From assembly GCF_014653195.1 (NCBI RefSeq), contig NZ_BNAH01000012.1, forward strand, positions 1 to 64,000: a stretch of DNA of 64,000 nt, in the 5' to 3' direction. A model generated the notes under the pieces. That model saw only the letters and a list, made by a program, of their open reading frames with translations. It had not been told where the DNA came from and searched no databases. The position numbers and the translations under genes are program-made. Position 1 is the first letter of the stretch; each line of letters starts with the position of its first letter. The stretch is from Thalassotalea profundi (GTDB lineage Bacteria > Pseudomonadota > Gammaproteobacteria > Enterobacterales > Alteromonadaceae). This document shows positions 16,214-25,488 of the stretch, piece after piece.

Positions 16214-16920
16214 GCTTTAGATCTTCTTTTTACGCTTAGCTTTTTAGCTAATAAATCATGTGAGGGGGTTATTGTGCGACTAGTTTTACTATCTACTTGA
16301 TTATGAACAGATATTTGGCTCCGCTTAGGAAGTTCGAAATAGCGCTCTCCCGCCTTAGGCAACGGGAAACCGGCTTGATGTTCAAGCCACTTCCAACCGA
16401 CACCATCAGGATTTCCACCATACGAAGGTGGCGATAACATTGCTTCATATATATTAATTATCAACATTGCTATCCAATTATCACCCGCTGATGAACGGCT
16501 AATATCGCGTAAAACGGTTTCTTTTTCTGTATTACTTAACGATATAAAAGGTAAGGTAGTTTTCTTTTGACTATAACCATTAAGCCAACCAACACCTTTG
16601 TATATAAATTCTATTTCATCGGTGGCAGTAGGTTGTTGGTGGACTAATTGATAAAGATAATAAGTTGCTCGTATATCTTTTGCACTGATCCCTTTATTCG
16701 AAGCAGGTAAGAGATGATTAAGCACTGCATCTAATGTCAACCATGGCTCTATATTTAGTGTCGATTCAATATCTTTTTTTTGAGCAAATGACAACTGACT
16801 ATACGGAATAACAGCTAAAGCACTTGAGCCAGCCGCTGATTTTAATAATTGTCGACGTGATAGTTTATCTTTCAACCATTGAGGAGTTTTGTAGTTAGAG
16901 TCGAAAAAAGTTTGTTTCAT
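16210..16920 (-). CDS. gluconate 2-dehydrogenase subunit 3 family protein (Tat signal)
   Basis: 236 aa. Twin-arginine signal near residues 21-46 (SRRQLLKSAAGSSALAVIP then SQLSFAQ). The mature part fits the small subunit 3 family (LTLDAVLNHLLPAS, GGNPDGVGWKWLEHQAGFP). In related enzymes this subunit is needed for export and assembly of the FAD subunit. It overlaps both neighbours by 4 bases (ATGA type), indicating translational coupling. No cytochrome c subunit gene is present, so the electron acceptor is unclear. Confidence 0.88.
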   Translation of the reverse strand: MKQTFFDSNYKTPQWLKDKLSRRQLLKSAAGSSALAVIPYSQLSFAQKKDIESTLNIEPWLTLDAVLNHLLPASNKGISAKDIRATYYLYQLVHQQPTATDEIEFIYKGVGWLNGYSQKKTTLPFISLSNTEKETVLRDISRSSAGDNWIAMLIINIYEAMLSPPSYGGNPDGVGWKWLEHQAGFPLPKAGERYFELPKRSQISVHNQVDSKTSRTITPSHDLLAKKLSVKRRSKA

Positions 16921-17444
16921 GAGGATGTATTCAGCTTCTGTAAATTTTCACTATTTTTATCTAAGCGCCATTGCTCAAGGAAAGACAGCCATGCTGTTCT
17001 TGAATAATTATCACCTTCTAATAACTCTGCTGTATCTTTAGATAACATCATTTTGCCTGTATCAGTTGAAATATACATATGAGGATAGCCTAAAACAGGT
17101 GGCAATGATTTCATAAATTTTTCATTTTCGTTTGTATCACTCACATTAATTTTTAGTAGCACAAAGTTACGATGTAAACCCTGATATATATCAGGGTTCT
17201 TTTCTAAAAATGCATCCATTTTATGACACCATGAACACCAATTACCGCCTATTTCAATCAATATATTACGCTTGGTTGCCTGAGCTAACGCTATTGCAGC
17301 TGTTGCATCTTTAAAAGGATCCCGCTTTTCATCATATACTTTACTGTATTCGGGCAAAGCAACTTTTAACTGCTCAATATTACGACTATATGTCTGGAAT
17401 GATAGACATACCGAGGAGATTAAAAAGATCAAAAGTACTTTCAT
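16917..17444 (-). CDS. periplasmic thioredoxin-fold protein
   Basis: 175 aa. Signal peptide at 1-18 (LLIFLISSVCLSFQTYS), then a thioredoxin_7/DUF255-like fold with active site WCSWCHKMD near 67-75 and a cis-Pro region (GYPHMYIST). It heads the operon with the Tat subunit and GMC oxidoreductase. Likely role is redox maturation or protection of that periplasmic enzyme; this is inferred from position. Confidence 0.85.
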   Translation of the reverse strand: MKVLLIFLISSVCLSFQTYSRNIEQLKVALPEYSKVYDEKRDPFKDATAAIALAQATKRNILIEIGGNWCSWCHKMDAFLEKNPDIYQGLHRNFVLLKINVSDTNENEKFMKSLPPVLGYPHMYISTDTGKMMLSKDTAELLEGDNYSRTAWLSFLEQWRLDKNSENLQKLNTSS

Positions 17445-17586
17445 TTGTTATCTCTATTATTAGACTATTTAATATGACCCTGTATCTCAGTACTATATTT
17501 CAAATTAGTTACCCCGTCATTATGTCAAAATGTTACTCAAGCGATTATAATACGCAACAATTAAATAAATTTTAGGGAACCATATC

Positions 17587-18300
17587 ATGCGTCCAAGCGG
17601 CAGAACTCTCGGTCAAATTCGTCCAGTTACTATCACTCGTCAATATACTGCTCATGCAGAAGGCTCTGTATTAATCGAATTTGGGGACACTAAAGTTATA
17701 TGTACTGCATCGGTTGAAGAAGGCGTTCCTCGTTTTTTAAAAGGCCAAGGTAAAGGTTGGGTAACGGCTGAATATGGCATGTTACCAAGATCAACACATA
17801 CGCGTATGCGCCGCGAAGCTGCTAATGGCAAACAAAGTGGCCGTACACTTGAAATTTCTCGCTTAATTGCACGTGCTTTGCGTGCCGCAGTAGATTTAGT
17901 GGCGTTAGGTGAAAATACCATTACGATCGATTGTGATGTCATTCAAGCCGATGGCGGCACTCGAACAGCATCAATTACAGGTGCTTGTGTCGCTCTAGTT
18001 GACGCACTTAATTACATGCGCGCTAAAGATATTATCAAAACAAACCCACTTAAACATATGATCGCGGCGGTATCAGTTGGTATTTATCAAGGTGAACCTA
18101 TTGCCGACTTAGATTACCCTGAAGACTCAGCTGCTGAAACTGATATGAATGTTGTAATGACAGAAACCGGTAAATTAATCGAAGTTCAAGGTACTGCTGA
18201 AGAAGAGCCTTTTAGCTTTGACGAAATGCAAGCAATGATGGCGCTAGCTAAAAATGGCATTAATGAATTATTTGATGCACAAAAATCAGCTCTAAGTTAG
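17587..18300 (+). CDS. rph: ribonuclease PH
   Basis: 237 aa, near-identical in layout to the family (E. coli 238). [38 protein letters not shown] and the [18 protein letters not shown] block are diagnostic of the phosphorolytic 3'-5' exoribonuclease that trims tRNA precursors. First gene of the rph-pyrE operon, 9 bases before pyrE. The divergent promoter region with the thioredoxin gene is 142 bases long. Confidence 0.98.
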   Translation: MRPSGRTLGQIRPVTITRQYTAHAEGSVLIEFGDTKVICTASVEEGVPRFLKGQGKGWVTAEYGMLPRSTHTRMRREAANGKQSGRTLEISRLIARALRAAVDLVALGENTITIDCDVIQADGGTRTASITGACVALVDALNYMRAKDIIKTNPLKHMIAAVSVGIYQGEPIADLDYPEDSAAETDMNVVMTETGKLIEVQGTAEEEPFSFDEMQAMMALAKNGINELFDAQKSALS

Positions 18301-18309
18301 GAATCAATA

Positions 18310-18951
18310 ATGAAAGCTTATCAAAAAGAATTTATTGAATTTGCCTTAGCAAAAAAAGTGCTTAAATTTGGCGAATTTACACTAAAGTCAGGTAGAACAA
18401 GTCCGTATTTTTTTAACGCGGGATTATTTAATACCGGTGGCGACTTAGCTCGTTTAGGCCGATTTTACGCGGCAGCACTTGCCGATTCAGGTATTGAATT
18501 TGATTTACTTTTTGGCCCTGCCTATAAAGGCATTCCTATTGCGACGACAACTGCTGTAGCACTTGCAGACCATCACAATACCGACATACCTTATTGTTTT
18601 AACCGAAAAGAAGCCAAAACTCATGGTGAAGGTGGTAGCTTAGTTGGCTCGCCACTAGCAGGCAAAGTTATGCTAGTTGATGATGTGATCACCGCAGGCA
18701 CAGCCATTCGAGAGTCGATGGAAATCATTCAAGCCAATAAAGCACAGTTAAGTGGTGTATTAATTGCCTTAGACCGTCAAGAAAAAGGCAAAGGTGAACT
18801 TTCAGCAATTCAAGAAGTTGAACGTGATTTCGGCACAAAAGTTATTTCAATTGTAACCTTAACTGATTTAATTCATTATTTAGAAACACAACCTGAGATG
18901 ACAGAAAGTCTTGCTACCATAAAACAATATCAAGCAGATTACGGTATTTAA
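18310..18951 (+). CDS. pyrE: orotate phosphoribosyltransferase
   Basis: 213 aa (E. coli 213). Converts orotate and PRPP to OMP in pyrimidine synthesis. The PRPP loop [17 protein letters not shown] is intact, as is the N-terminal [19 protein letters not shown]. Directly behind rph and followed by a strong terminator. In enterobacteria pyrE is attenuated through rph translation; the 9-base spacing here leaves no room for an intercistronic attenuator. Confidence 0.98.
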   Translation: MKAYQKEFIEFALAKKVLKFGEFTLKSGRTSPYFFNAGLFNTGGDLARLGRFYAAALADSGIEFDLLFGPAYKGIPIATTTAVALADHHNTDIPYCFNRKEAKTHGEGGSLVGSPLAGKVMLVDDVITAGTAIRESMEIIQANKAQLSGVLIALDRQEKGKGELSAIQEVERDFGTKVISIVTLTDLIHYLETQPEMTESLATIKQYQADYGI

Positions 18952-18970
18952 TAATACTCAGTGATTATAG

Positions 18971-18996
18971 AAAAAGGAGCATCAGCTCCTTTTTTC
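18971..18996 (+). terminator. rph-pyrE terminator
   Basis: AAAAAGGAGC-ATCA-GCTCCTTTTTT, a classic Rho-independent hairpin 20 bases after the pyrE stop. It can also act on the converging minus-strand protease gene. Confidence 0.92.
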
Positions 18997-19012
18997 TAAT
19001 TCATATTAAATC

Positions 19013-19987
19013 TTAAGCGGTTAACTCGAAGCGAGAAACTGGCGGTTTTTCGTATGCTTGATTAATATTTGCGTAGAAATGTTCAATTCGATGGGCCCGT
19101 TGATCGACTTCGAGATCACGAGAAGGTGCTATTGCATCCTGAGCATTTAGCGTTTGATTAACAAAAGCATCAAAATCTTGAGATTTTTGGCTAGTTGTTT
19201 TTTCATCATCACTAGAAAGTACATCACTATTATTTATAACATTATTAGTTTCCCTCGCTTGGCTAGGGTCTTCTAGTTGTAATGCTAATAGCTCTGACTG
19301 TGCTTGTGCGATTAACTGTGCTGCTTGATTAGCAACTCGTGTATCTTGAACAGATGGGTTAGCTGGAGCAAGTGCGGCAGAATATACTTTCTGCATTTTA
19401 GCAATGGTTGCTCTAGGGTTACCTTCAACTGTTGACAAATCAACAGAAACTTCACCCTCAACCGCATAGCGTTTACCGTCTGGACCAACTTCAAAAGTGT
19501 AAGAAGGCGCTCCTGTTGTTGCCCCTCCTGCTGCTGCATGAGCCTGTTCGTGTGAGCGTACTTCTAAATCTCTTCGTTTTAATTCAGTGACTTCTTGTTG
19601 TTCAGCAAAATCGAGTCCTTTTTTATCTATTTCACTACTTTCTGAATTTTCTTCCCCACTTTCATTGCTTGCTTGTGTGCTTTTTGAATCTGAATCTTGT
19701 TCAGCGTTTTGCTGTTCTTCTTGGTGTGGCGATTGTTCATCAGAAATAGTTTTATTTTCTAATTCGGACTGTTTTTGTAATTGGGCAAAATTAATTGCTT
19801 CATTTTGTTGTCCTGGAGTACGAGCCCTGTCTTTATCGGAAGATACTCCCTTTTCTCCAGCAGATTGGCTTGCCGCAGCAGGTTGAGCAATCACTTCTCT
19901 TTGATTGTTTTCACGACGCAGAGCATCAGTCTGTGGGTTAACCACAGTTGCTAAAGGTAATGTGATATTTTGCGGCGTAATATTCAT
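19013..19987 (-). CDS. SprA/CJM1_0395-type putative metalloprotease
   Basis: 324 aa. The first ~125 residues are a low-complexity Gln/Glu/Ser-rich tail. The conserved region starts ELKRRDLEVRSHEQAHAAAGG with an HEQAH zinc-site-like motif (His146, His150), then GPDGKRYAVEGEVSVDLS and ATIAKMQKVYSAALAPANPS. This is the SprA-related family, annotated as putative metalloproteases without proven activity. It follows a miniature flagellar-rod-like gene by 6 bases on the same strand and is probably co-transcribed with it. Confidence 0.8.
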   Translation of the reverse strand: MNITPQNITLPLATVVNPQTDALRRENNQREVIAQPAAASQSAGEKGVSSDKDRARTPGQQNEAINFAQLQKQSELENKTISDEQSPHQEEQQNAEQDSDSKSTQASNESGEENSESSEIDKKGLDFAEQQEVTELKRRDLEVRSHEQAHAAAGGATTGAPSYTFEVGPDGKRYAVEGEVSVDLSTVEGNPRATIAKMQKVYSAALAPANPSVQDTRVANQAAQLIAQAQSELLALQLEDPSQARETNNVINNSDVLSSDDEKTTSQKSQDFDAFVNQTLNAQDAIAPSRDLEVDQRAHRIEHFYANINQAYEKPPVSRFELTA

Positions 19988-19993
19988 GGGAGG

Positions 19994-20290
19994 CTAGACA
20001 GTTACGTCAAGTAGTGTCCCCAATGTTTCATCTGCTGTTTTTACTACATTCGCGGAAGCTTTAGCCTGAAACTCGGCAACCTTAAGGTCAACTATATTTT
20101 GGTTTATATCTGGTAGATCATTTGTTTGAGTGGTTGGAGACAAATCACTTTCAACACTTTCTTCATTTGCAATGTAAGCTTGATCATTAAAATTAGCCGC
20201 TTGAGCTATATTAGATGCAGCTTGGGTCGCCTGCTCTTGCGCATTCTGAAAGCCCTGTAGACCCGAATTAAAAGCTGATTGAATTTCCAT
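19994..20290 (-). CDS. miniature flagellar rod/hook-like protein
   Basis: 98 aa. N-terminus (IQSAFNSGLQGFQNAQEQA, NIAQAA) resembles the N-terminal helix of FlgB/FlgC/FlgE, and the C-terminus (VAEFQAKASANVVKTADETL, GTLLDV) matches the terminal helix of rod and hook proteins. The globular middle is missing and replaced by a short acidic linker. Such a chain could coil with axial proteins or be a rod-like scaffold; no flagellar genes are adjacent. Similarity is by eye. RBS GAGGAGAA precedes the ATG. Operon with the SprA-type protease. Confidence 0.65.
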   Translation of the reverse strand: MEIQSAFNSGLQGFQNAQEQATQAASNIAQAANFNDQAYIANEESVESDLSPTTQTNDLPDINQNIVDLKVAEFQAKASANVVKTADETLGTLLDVTV

Positions 20291-20421
20291 GGGTTCTCCT
20301 CAATATCTAAGTAAACGTTTATTAATTATTAACAAATGTTTACATTACAACGGATATCATCTCGGTATTTACTTGGCTAATTATTAACCAAAAAAGATAA
20401 AAAGTAAAGCTTAATGGTCGT

Positions 20422-21210
20422 CTAAGCCGCACCGTAATTTTCTTTTAACCAGAGTTTAAGCTCATCAAGAAAAGCATCGGGATCAGAAATAAACGGTGCA
20501 TGAGACGCTCGTTCAAACATAACCTCTTCACTTTTTGGAGCTAATGTTGAAATTAATGGCACAACTTTTTTTGGTACTAAGCCATCAAGTTTTCCATACA
20601 TACGTAAAAAAGGTACTGAAATTTCTTTTAACTGATGCCGTAAATCAACCTTCTCAAGTATAAGTAATGAATCTGTTAATGTTTGCTGTGTCGGTAAATT
20701 ATACTGCATTACTAAATCGCGAATATGCTTGATATCATCACGAACACTAACACTACCCATCGCTTGAATTTTTAAGAAATTATCAATTGTTTTTCTAGTG
20801 TCTGTAGATAATTGACGATGAAATAGCGATAGGACTTTACGGTCAATCCCTGCCCATGAATCTTCTGCAACAAAATAAGGGGAACTAGCGACAGTTACTA
20901 ATCCTAGTACTTTCTCAGGGCATGATAAAGCAATATGAGTAGCTATCAATCCCCCCAATGACCAACCTAAATAAATCGCCGGTTGGTTAATCGTATTAAC
21001 AATAAGTTCAGAAACATTAGCTAAAGAATACGGCTCAACTGTTCGTTCAAAATTATCTCCAAAGCCCGGCAAGCTAATACTGATAACTCTTACTTCTGAT
21101 TGTAATTGTTCAGCTAAAGGTTGCCAAATAGCGGAATTTAATCCCCAACCGTGAAGAAGAACAATAGGAATACCTTGTCCTACACTGGAAAATTTCAATA
21201 ACTCTGTCAT
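20422..21210 (-). CDS. bioH: pimeloyl-ACP methyl ester carboxylesterase
   Basis: About 262 aa from MTELLKFS (an upstream GTG at 21222 would add four residues). Alpha/beta hydrolase with the oxyanion LLHGWGLN, nucleophile elbow GWSLGG and late Asp (GKLDGLVP) and His (RASHAPFIS). Removes the methyl group from pimeloyl-ACP ester in biotin synthesis. Divergent from comF, as in E. coli and Shewanella. Confidence 0.93.
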   Translation of the reverse strand: MTELLKFSSVGQGIPIVLLHGWGLNSAIWQPLAEQLQSEVRVISISLPGFGDNFERTVEPYSLANVSELIVNTINQPAIYLGWSLGGLIATHIALSCPEKVLGLVTVASSPYFVAEDSWAGIDRKVLSLFHRQLSTDTRKTIDNFLKIQAMGSVSVRDDIKHIRDLVMQYNLPTQQTLTDSLLILEKVDLRHQLKEISVPFLRMYGKLDGLVPKKVVPLISTLAPKSEEVMFERASHAPFISDPDAFLDELKLWLKENYGAA

Positions 21211-21263
21211 GCTTATTAACACAAGTTTAAAAAGATGCTCAGTCTACCCAAAGGCAATGAAAA

Positions 21264-22073
21264 ATGGAATTTTTAGCCTCACTTTTAAAACATGGTGTTA
21301 ATGTTGAATATTGTCGAATTTTAGTAAAAAATTTTTATCATAAGTGTGTCAAAAATACCCATTTAATATTTCACCTTTTCAAGCAGCATACGGCACGATG
21401 TGACCTTTGTAATAATTTAAGTAATGGTGAATTACTTTGCCAAACTTGCCAGCAAGATATCCCACACTTTCGCTTACCTCAAGGCGCTAATAATTTATTG
21501 TTATGGCCCGCTATAGATAAAATATTCCCTAAAAGAAAGTTCGATCGGCTTTTATGTTACGCCCCCTATGTATGGCCCTATGATGTGTGGTTAAAACAGT
21601 TTAAATATAATGCTCGCTTTGAAATAGCTCCCCTTTTAGCCCAATTATTAACAGCATCATGGCAAGAACACCTTAAACACTTTTCTAATAGTCAATGGTT
21701 AGAGGAACATTGCCTTATAACTTCAGTCCCTATTCATTTCAGTAAGTGGAAAACAAGAGGGTTTAACCAAGCCCATCTTATTGCTAAAAAGTTTGCAAAA
21801 GTCAATAAATTACCCTATCAGCCTAATTTACTTTCTCGTATTAAAAAAGGAGATAGTCAAGTTGGACAATCAGGTGCTTTTAGGCGTAAAAACTTAAGTA
21901 ATGCCTTTGAAATCAATAAAGTTTTACTTAATAACGCTAAATATATTATTGTAATTGATGATGTTATTACGACTGGTACCACTGTTAATGAGATAAGTAA
22001 AATACTGAAAAATCATGGGGTAGAACAAGTGTTGGTAATGACTATAGCTCTGTCATTACCAACAAAAAATTAG
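21264..22073 (+). CDS. comF: ComF family protein (GntX-like)
   Basis: 269 aa. An N-terminal four-cysteine cluster (CDLCNNL, LLCQTCQQ; residues ~46-64) and a C-terminal type I phosphoribosyltransferase fold with YIIVIDDVITTGTTVNE. Family members take part in DNA uptake/utilisation in competent bacteria. The first ~35 residues are longer than usual, so the start could be internal. Divergent from bioH. Confidence 0.85.
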   Translation: MEFLASLLKHGVNVEYCRILVKNFYHKCVKNTHLIFHLFKQHTARCDLCNNLSNGELLCQTCQQDIPHFRLPQGANNLLLWPAIDKIFPKRKFDRLLCYAPYVWPYDVWLKQFKYNARFEIAPLLAQLLTASWQEHLKHFSNSQWLEEHCLITSVPIHFSKWKTRGFNQAHLIAKKFAKVNKLPYQPNLLSRIKKGDSQVGQSGAFRRKNLSNAFEINKVLLNNAKYIIVIDDVITTGTTVNEISKILKNHGVEQVLVMTIALSLPTKN

Positions 22074-22100
22074 CTTAGTTTATAATGTACGACTTTTTAT

Positions 22101-24647
22101 CTATTTAGCATTCGCGCTAAACGCCTTAGCAAAAAATAAACTATTCGCTATTATTTTGGCACTACCAAACCAATACCCTCTAAACATTAAAAGATCAGAG
22201 GTGGCTATAACGCGCCCTTTACCTAAGTTATGAGCTATTATTGCACTACTATTGCTAATTTGATTAACCAAATTAGGGTCAGTATAGCCGCTTAATAATG
22301 GTGTCTTATTGTACTTAGCTACCGTAACAAAAGGGCTTTTTGCCGCTTCCATTATTATTGTGCTATTACGAAAAAGAGGTAAGCTACTGTCAGCATAGCC
22401 ATAAGTAAGTGGATGACTTTGATCTAACTCACTTTCAAAAATAGCACCCGCAATACGCTTTTTAGCCGAAAGTTTTTCTTTATCTTGATAAGTTAAGTTG
22501 TCCGTTACAAATAAACTATCAATTTTATCTTTAGAGATAAAAGAAGCTTTTAAAATTTCTTTCTCCGATAACCATTGGCTAGCACGTTTTTGTGCGAAAA
22601 TAACACCCCCTTGCTTAATCCAAGTTTCAAGTTTTTTACTAACACTGCTATCGAAGGCTTTATAATTACCATCAACCATTAAGATATGGCTATAAACACT
22701 TAAATCTATTGAATTAAGTCTATTTTTCTCAACTACACTAACAGGAATGTTAAGCAAATTATCAAGGTAATATAACAACTCTGCCGCTTCATATTGTGAC
22801 GTTGGTTTGCCTCCAACCAATAACACTTTAACTGGATTCACAACACTAAAAGAATTACTACCAATATCTATTCCTTTGATAGTTAACCCCGTGCCTAAAG
22901 AATATACTGGAATATCGTATTCAGAGATAACTTTGTTGACCTTACTAAGCCATTGTTCTTCTTGTTGAATACCTGCTGGAATTACAATACTACCAGCAGA
23001 AAATGAGCGTGTGTTTCCAGAAATTTCGCTGCTAAATGCTTGAGTCGCAACCTTGGTTTTTATCCCTTCTTCTAAGAGCGCATTCAACATTTTGGGTGCA
23101 TAAAAATCATGCCATTCAAATACGTAACTATAACTTTCTGATAAAGGTGCTGTTGTCTGTTTAACGGGCATATCCCACGTATTTTCAGATAAACTTAAGC
23201 CACGTGTGCTATCCACCTGAAAAAAATCGATATTCATGGCTAATGGCATAGTCCAACCGGACACATCATAAAAAGTGTTATCTTTAAAGTTAGTGCCTTG
23301 ATTAAATAATGCTTGAATAACATGGTATTGGTTTTGGGCTAAAGGCACATAATAACTATATGCTTTACTATAAACATTTCCTTCAAAGCGAAAGTCTTCC
23401 TTTAACGGGTAAACATCAATTTGATGCATTTTTAATTTATTTAAAAATGTCGTTAATCGAGCTTTATCAAAGCGCTCACTGATTAGATAACCGTTAAAAT
23501 CTGCTTTTTTAATGAGTTTAGGAATGTTGTCATAGAATGTTTTACGATAATCTTTAAATTTTTGTTTATTTTCCCAAGCACCTTTTATGGTTGAAAGCGA
23601 TGTAAGTACATGATTTTTAATGCCATATTCAAATGTTAATAGTCCATTAATGCTATCTTGCTGAAACCCTCGGCTACTCGCTTGCTCAAATAAAATACCT
23701 ACACCACCATGAATATCAGGGTAAGTAGAACCTTTACCATAATAAAAGTCATCAAAACTTTCTTGGCTATAATATAAACGATTCTCTTTATCTAACGCAC
23801 TTGCATGAAATGTTGCGATTAATTGCGTTAATTCCGTTCCTTTTTTAGGTGTTAATGGATGTGTACGTGAAGGAATACCCGGTTGAAAAAAGTAACTACT
23901 ATTTGCCCCCATTTCGTGAAAATCACCGAGTACATGAGGTTGGTACTGATGGAAAAACGGTAAACGATTACGACTTTCTTTTTGCGCAAGTAATAACCAG
24001 TCTCGATTTAAATCAAATCCAAAATGATTGGTGCGCCCTGTGCGCCAATCTTGATGATGTTCAATATGATTTGGATCTGAATTGGGTGCTATACCTCTAT
24101 GTGTATTTACCCAACTGACAAATCTGTCCATACCATCAGGGTTTAGGCTGGGCTCCATTACAATCACAGTATCTTCTAACATTTTCTGAACTTCAGAGTT
24201 AGTACTAGCTGCTAAATGATAAGCGACAACCATAGCAGCATTTGCACCACTAATTTCATCCCCATGAACGCTATAACCCAACCATACAACTAATGGGTCA
24301 CCCTGACGTTGTTGACCCACTTTACGATTTAATAGCTGTGGCAATTTGGCTAAATTTTCAGGTGAGGAGAATGTTAATAATATTTGCTTTCTATATTCTG
24401 TGGTCAATCCAATATTTGTTAATTTAACACGCTCAGATTGATTCGCTAATGTTGATAAATAACTAACAAGTTGATCATGGCGAGCATGACGTTCACCAAT
24501 ACCAAAACCCAATATTTCTTCCGGCTTTAAAATATTGGCCATATAGTTTTGCTCACTAGGCAGATACTTTTCAACTTTTGCGGCACTAACTTGGGCAGTC
24601 AAGAATGCCAAGATGAGGGTGAACAATGGATAAAAATGTAATTTCAT
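22101..24647 (-). CDS. secreted M14 family zinc carboxypeptidase
   Basis: 848 aa. Start taken at the ATG at 24647, which has GAGGA 8 bases upstream; an in-frame TTG at 24662 overlaps that site. Signal peptide 1-23 (ILAFLTAQVSA). Zinc site: His128 and Glu131 in SVHGDEISG, with the third ligand in VLGDFHEMG further on; NPDGMDRF and FDLNRDW are M14 signatures. The C-terminal third looks like a glutamine-amidotransferase-type domain (ILMVDGNYKAF, GGVIFAQ). Probably degrades exogenous peptides in the periplasm or outside. Confidence 0.9.
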   Translation of the reverse strand: MKLHFYPLFTLILAFLTAQVSAAKVEKYLPSEQNYMANILKPEEILGFGIGERHARHDQLVSYLSTLANQSERVKLTNIGLTTEYRKQILLTFSSPENLAKLPQLLNRKVGQQRQGDPLVVWLGYSVHGDEISGANAAMVVAYHLAASTNSEVQKMLEDTVIVMEPSLNPDGMDRFVSWVNTHRGIAPNSDPNHIEHHQDWRTGRTNHFGFDLNRDWLLLAQKESRNRLPFFHQYQPHVLGDFHEMGANSSYFFQPGIPSRTHPLTPKKGTELTQLIATFHASALDKENRLYYSQESFDDFYYGKGSTYPDIHGGVGILFEQASSRGFQQDSINGLLTFEYGIKNHVLTSLSTIKGAWENKQKFKDYRKTFYDNIPKLIKKADFNGYLISERFDKARLTTFLNKLKMHQIDVYPLKEDFRFEGNVYSKAYSYYVPLAQNQYHVIQALFNQGTNFKDNTFYDVSGWTMPLAMNIDFFQVDSTRGLSLSENTWDMPVKQTTAPLSESYSYVFEWHDFYAPKMLNALLEEGIKTKVATQAFSSEISGNTRSFSAGSIVIPAGIQQEEQWLSKVNKVISEYDIPVYSLGTGLTIKGIDIGSNSFSVVNPVKVLLVGGKPTSQYEAAELLYYLDNLLNIPVSVVEKNRLNSIDLSVYSHILMVDGNYKAFDSSVSKKLETWIKQGGVIFAQKRASQWLSEKEILKASFISKDKIDSLFVTDNLTYQDKEKLSAKKRIAGAIFESELDQSHPLTYGYADSSLPLFRNSTIIMEAAKSPFVTVAKYNKTPLLSGYTDPNLVNQISNSSAIIAHNLGKGRVIATSDLLMFRGYWFGSAKIIANSLFFAKAFSANAK

Positions 24648-24789
24648 GATTAAATTCCTCAATAACTTCCCCTTAAAATATCAAAGTCTTATGAGTGCTT
24701 CCAGTTTATTAGATCTTTTCTATCTCGTTTTTATCTATGGTAGGGAGTTTAATCACTTGAGTCTCGGTAATACGAGGAGTAAAATGGTA

Positions 24790-24814
24790 TTACCTGACTA
24801 ATTTAGTCGGGTAT
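24790..24814 (+). promoter_or_regulatory. IscR type 1 site over the nfuA promoter
   Basis: The 25-bp stretch matches the published E. coli IscR type 1 consensus (GACT, five central bases, AGTC, with flanks) at all but its first position. The core is CCTGACTAATTTAGTCGG. The -10 box TATAAT (24812-24817) overlaps the end of the site, so IscR with its [2Fe-2S] cluster would block RNA polymerase. Confidence 0.85.
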
Positions 24815-24848
24815 AATGTTTATTTTCAAAGAGAGCGAACCAAGCACT

Positions 24849-25427
24849 ATGATTACTATTTCAGAAACAGCTCAAGCCCATTTTGTAAAATTGTTATCTC
24901 AACAAGCTGAAGGCACTAGCATTCGCGTTTTTGTTGTAAACCCAGGAACCGCATCGGCTGAGTGTGGTGTATCATACTGCCCTGCAGATGCTGTTGAAGA
25001 AGATGATATTGCCATACCTTTTGAACACTTCTCGGCCTATGTTGATGCTGATAGTAAACCTTTTCTTGAAGAAGCTGAGATTGATTTCACCTCTGACCAA
25101 ATGGGCTCGCAGCTCACATTAAAAGCACCAAATGCTAAATTGAAAAAAGTAGCGGATGATGCTCCATTGTTTGACCGCGTAGACTACTTTCTAAAAACAG
25201 AAGTAAACCCACAGTTAGCTGGACATGGTGGTGAATGTACTCTCATGGATATTACGGAAGATGGTTTTGCCATTTTACAGTTTGGCGGCGGATGCAATGG
25301 CTGTAGCCAAATAGACGTAACAGTTAAAGATGGTATAGAAAAGCAGTTGCTAGAAACAATGGCAGGTGAAATTAAAGGCGTGCGTGATATGACAGAGCAT
25401 GAGCGCGGTGAACACTCATATTATTAA
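24849..25427 (+). CDS. nfuA: Fe-S biogenesis protein NfuA
   Basis: 192 aa from MITISETAQ; the longer frame from 24816 would begin inside the promoter -10 box. N-terminal degenerate A-type domain ([12 protein letters not shown]) and C-terminal Nfu domain with the cluster-binding CNGC in [10 protein letters not shown]. Ends GEHSYY as in E. coli (191 aa). Carries and delivers [4Fe-4S] clusters under stress or iron limitation. Preceded by an IscR site. Confidence 0.97.
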   Translation: MITISETAQAHFVKLLSQQAEGTSIRVFVVNPGTASAECGVSYCPADAVEEDDIAIPFEHFSAYVDADSKPFLEEAEIDFTSDQMGSQLTLKAPNAKLKKVADDAPLFDRVDYFLKTEVNPQLAGHGGECTLMDITEDGFAILQFGGGCNGCSQIDVTVKDGIEKQLLETMAGEIKGVRDMTEHERGEHSYY

Positions 25428-25448
25428 GACTGCCCTACTATAAAATTG

Positions 25449-25477
25449 AAAGCCAAATTAGCATAATTTGGCTTTTT
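25449..25477 (+). terminator. nfuA terminator
   Basis: AAAGCCAAATTA-GCA-TAATTTGGCTTT with trailing T residues, 12-bp perfect stem. The symmetric A/T flanks allow it to end the converging MATE gene as well. Confidence 0.9.
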
Positions 25478-25488
25478 CGTTATTGCCC

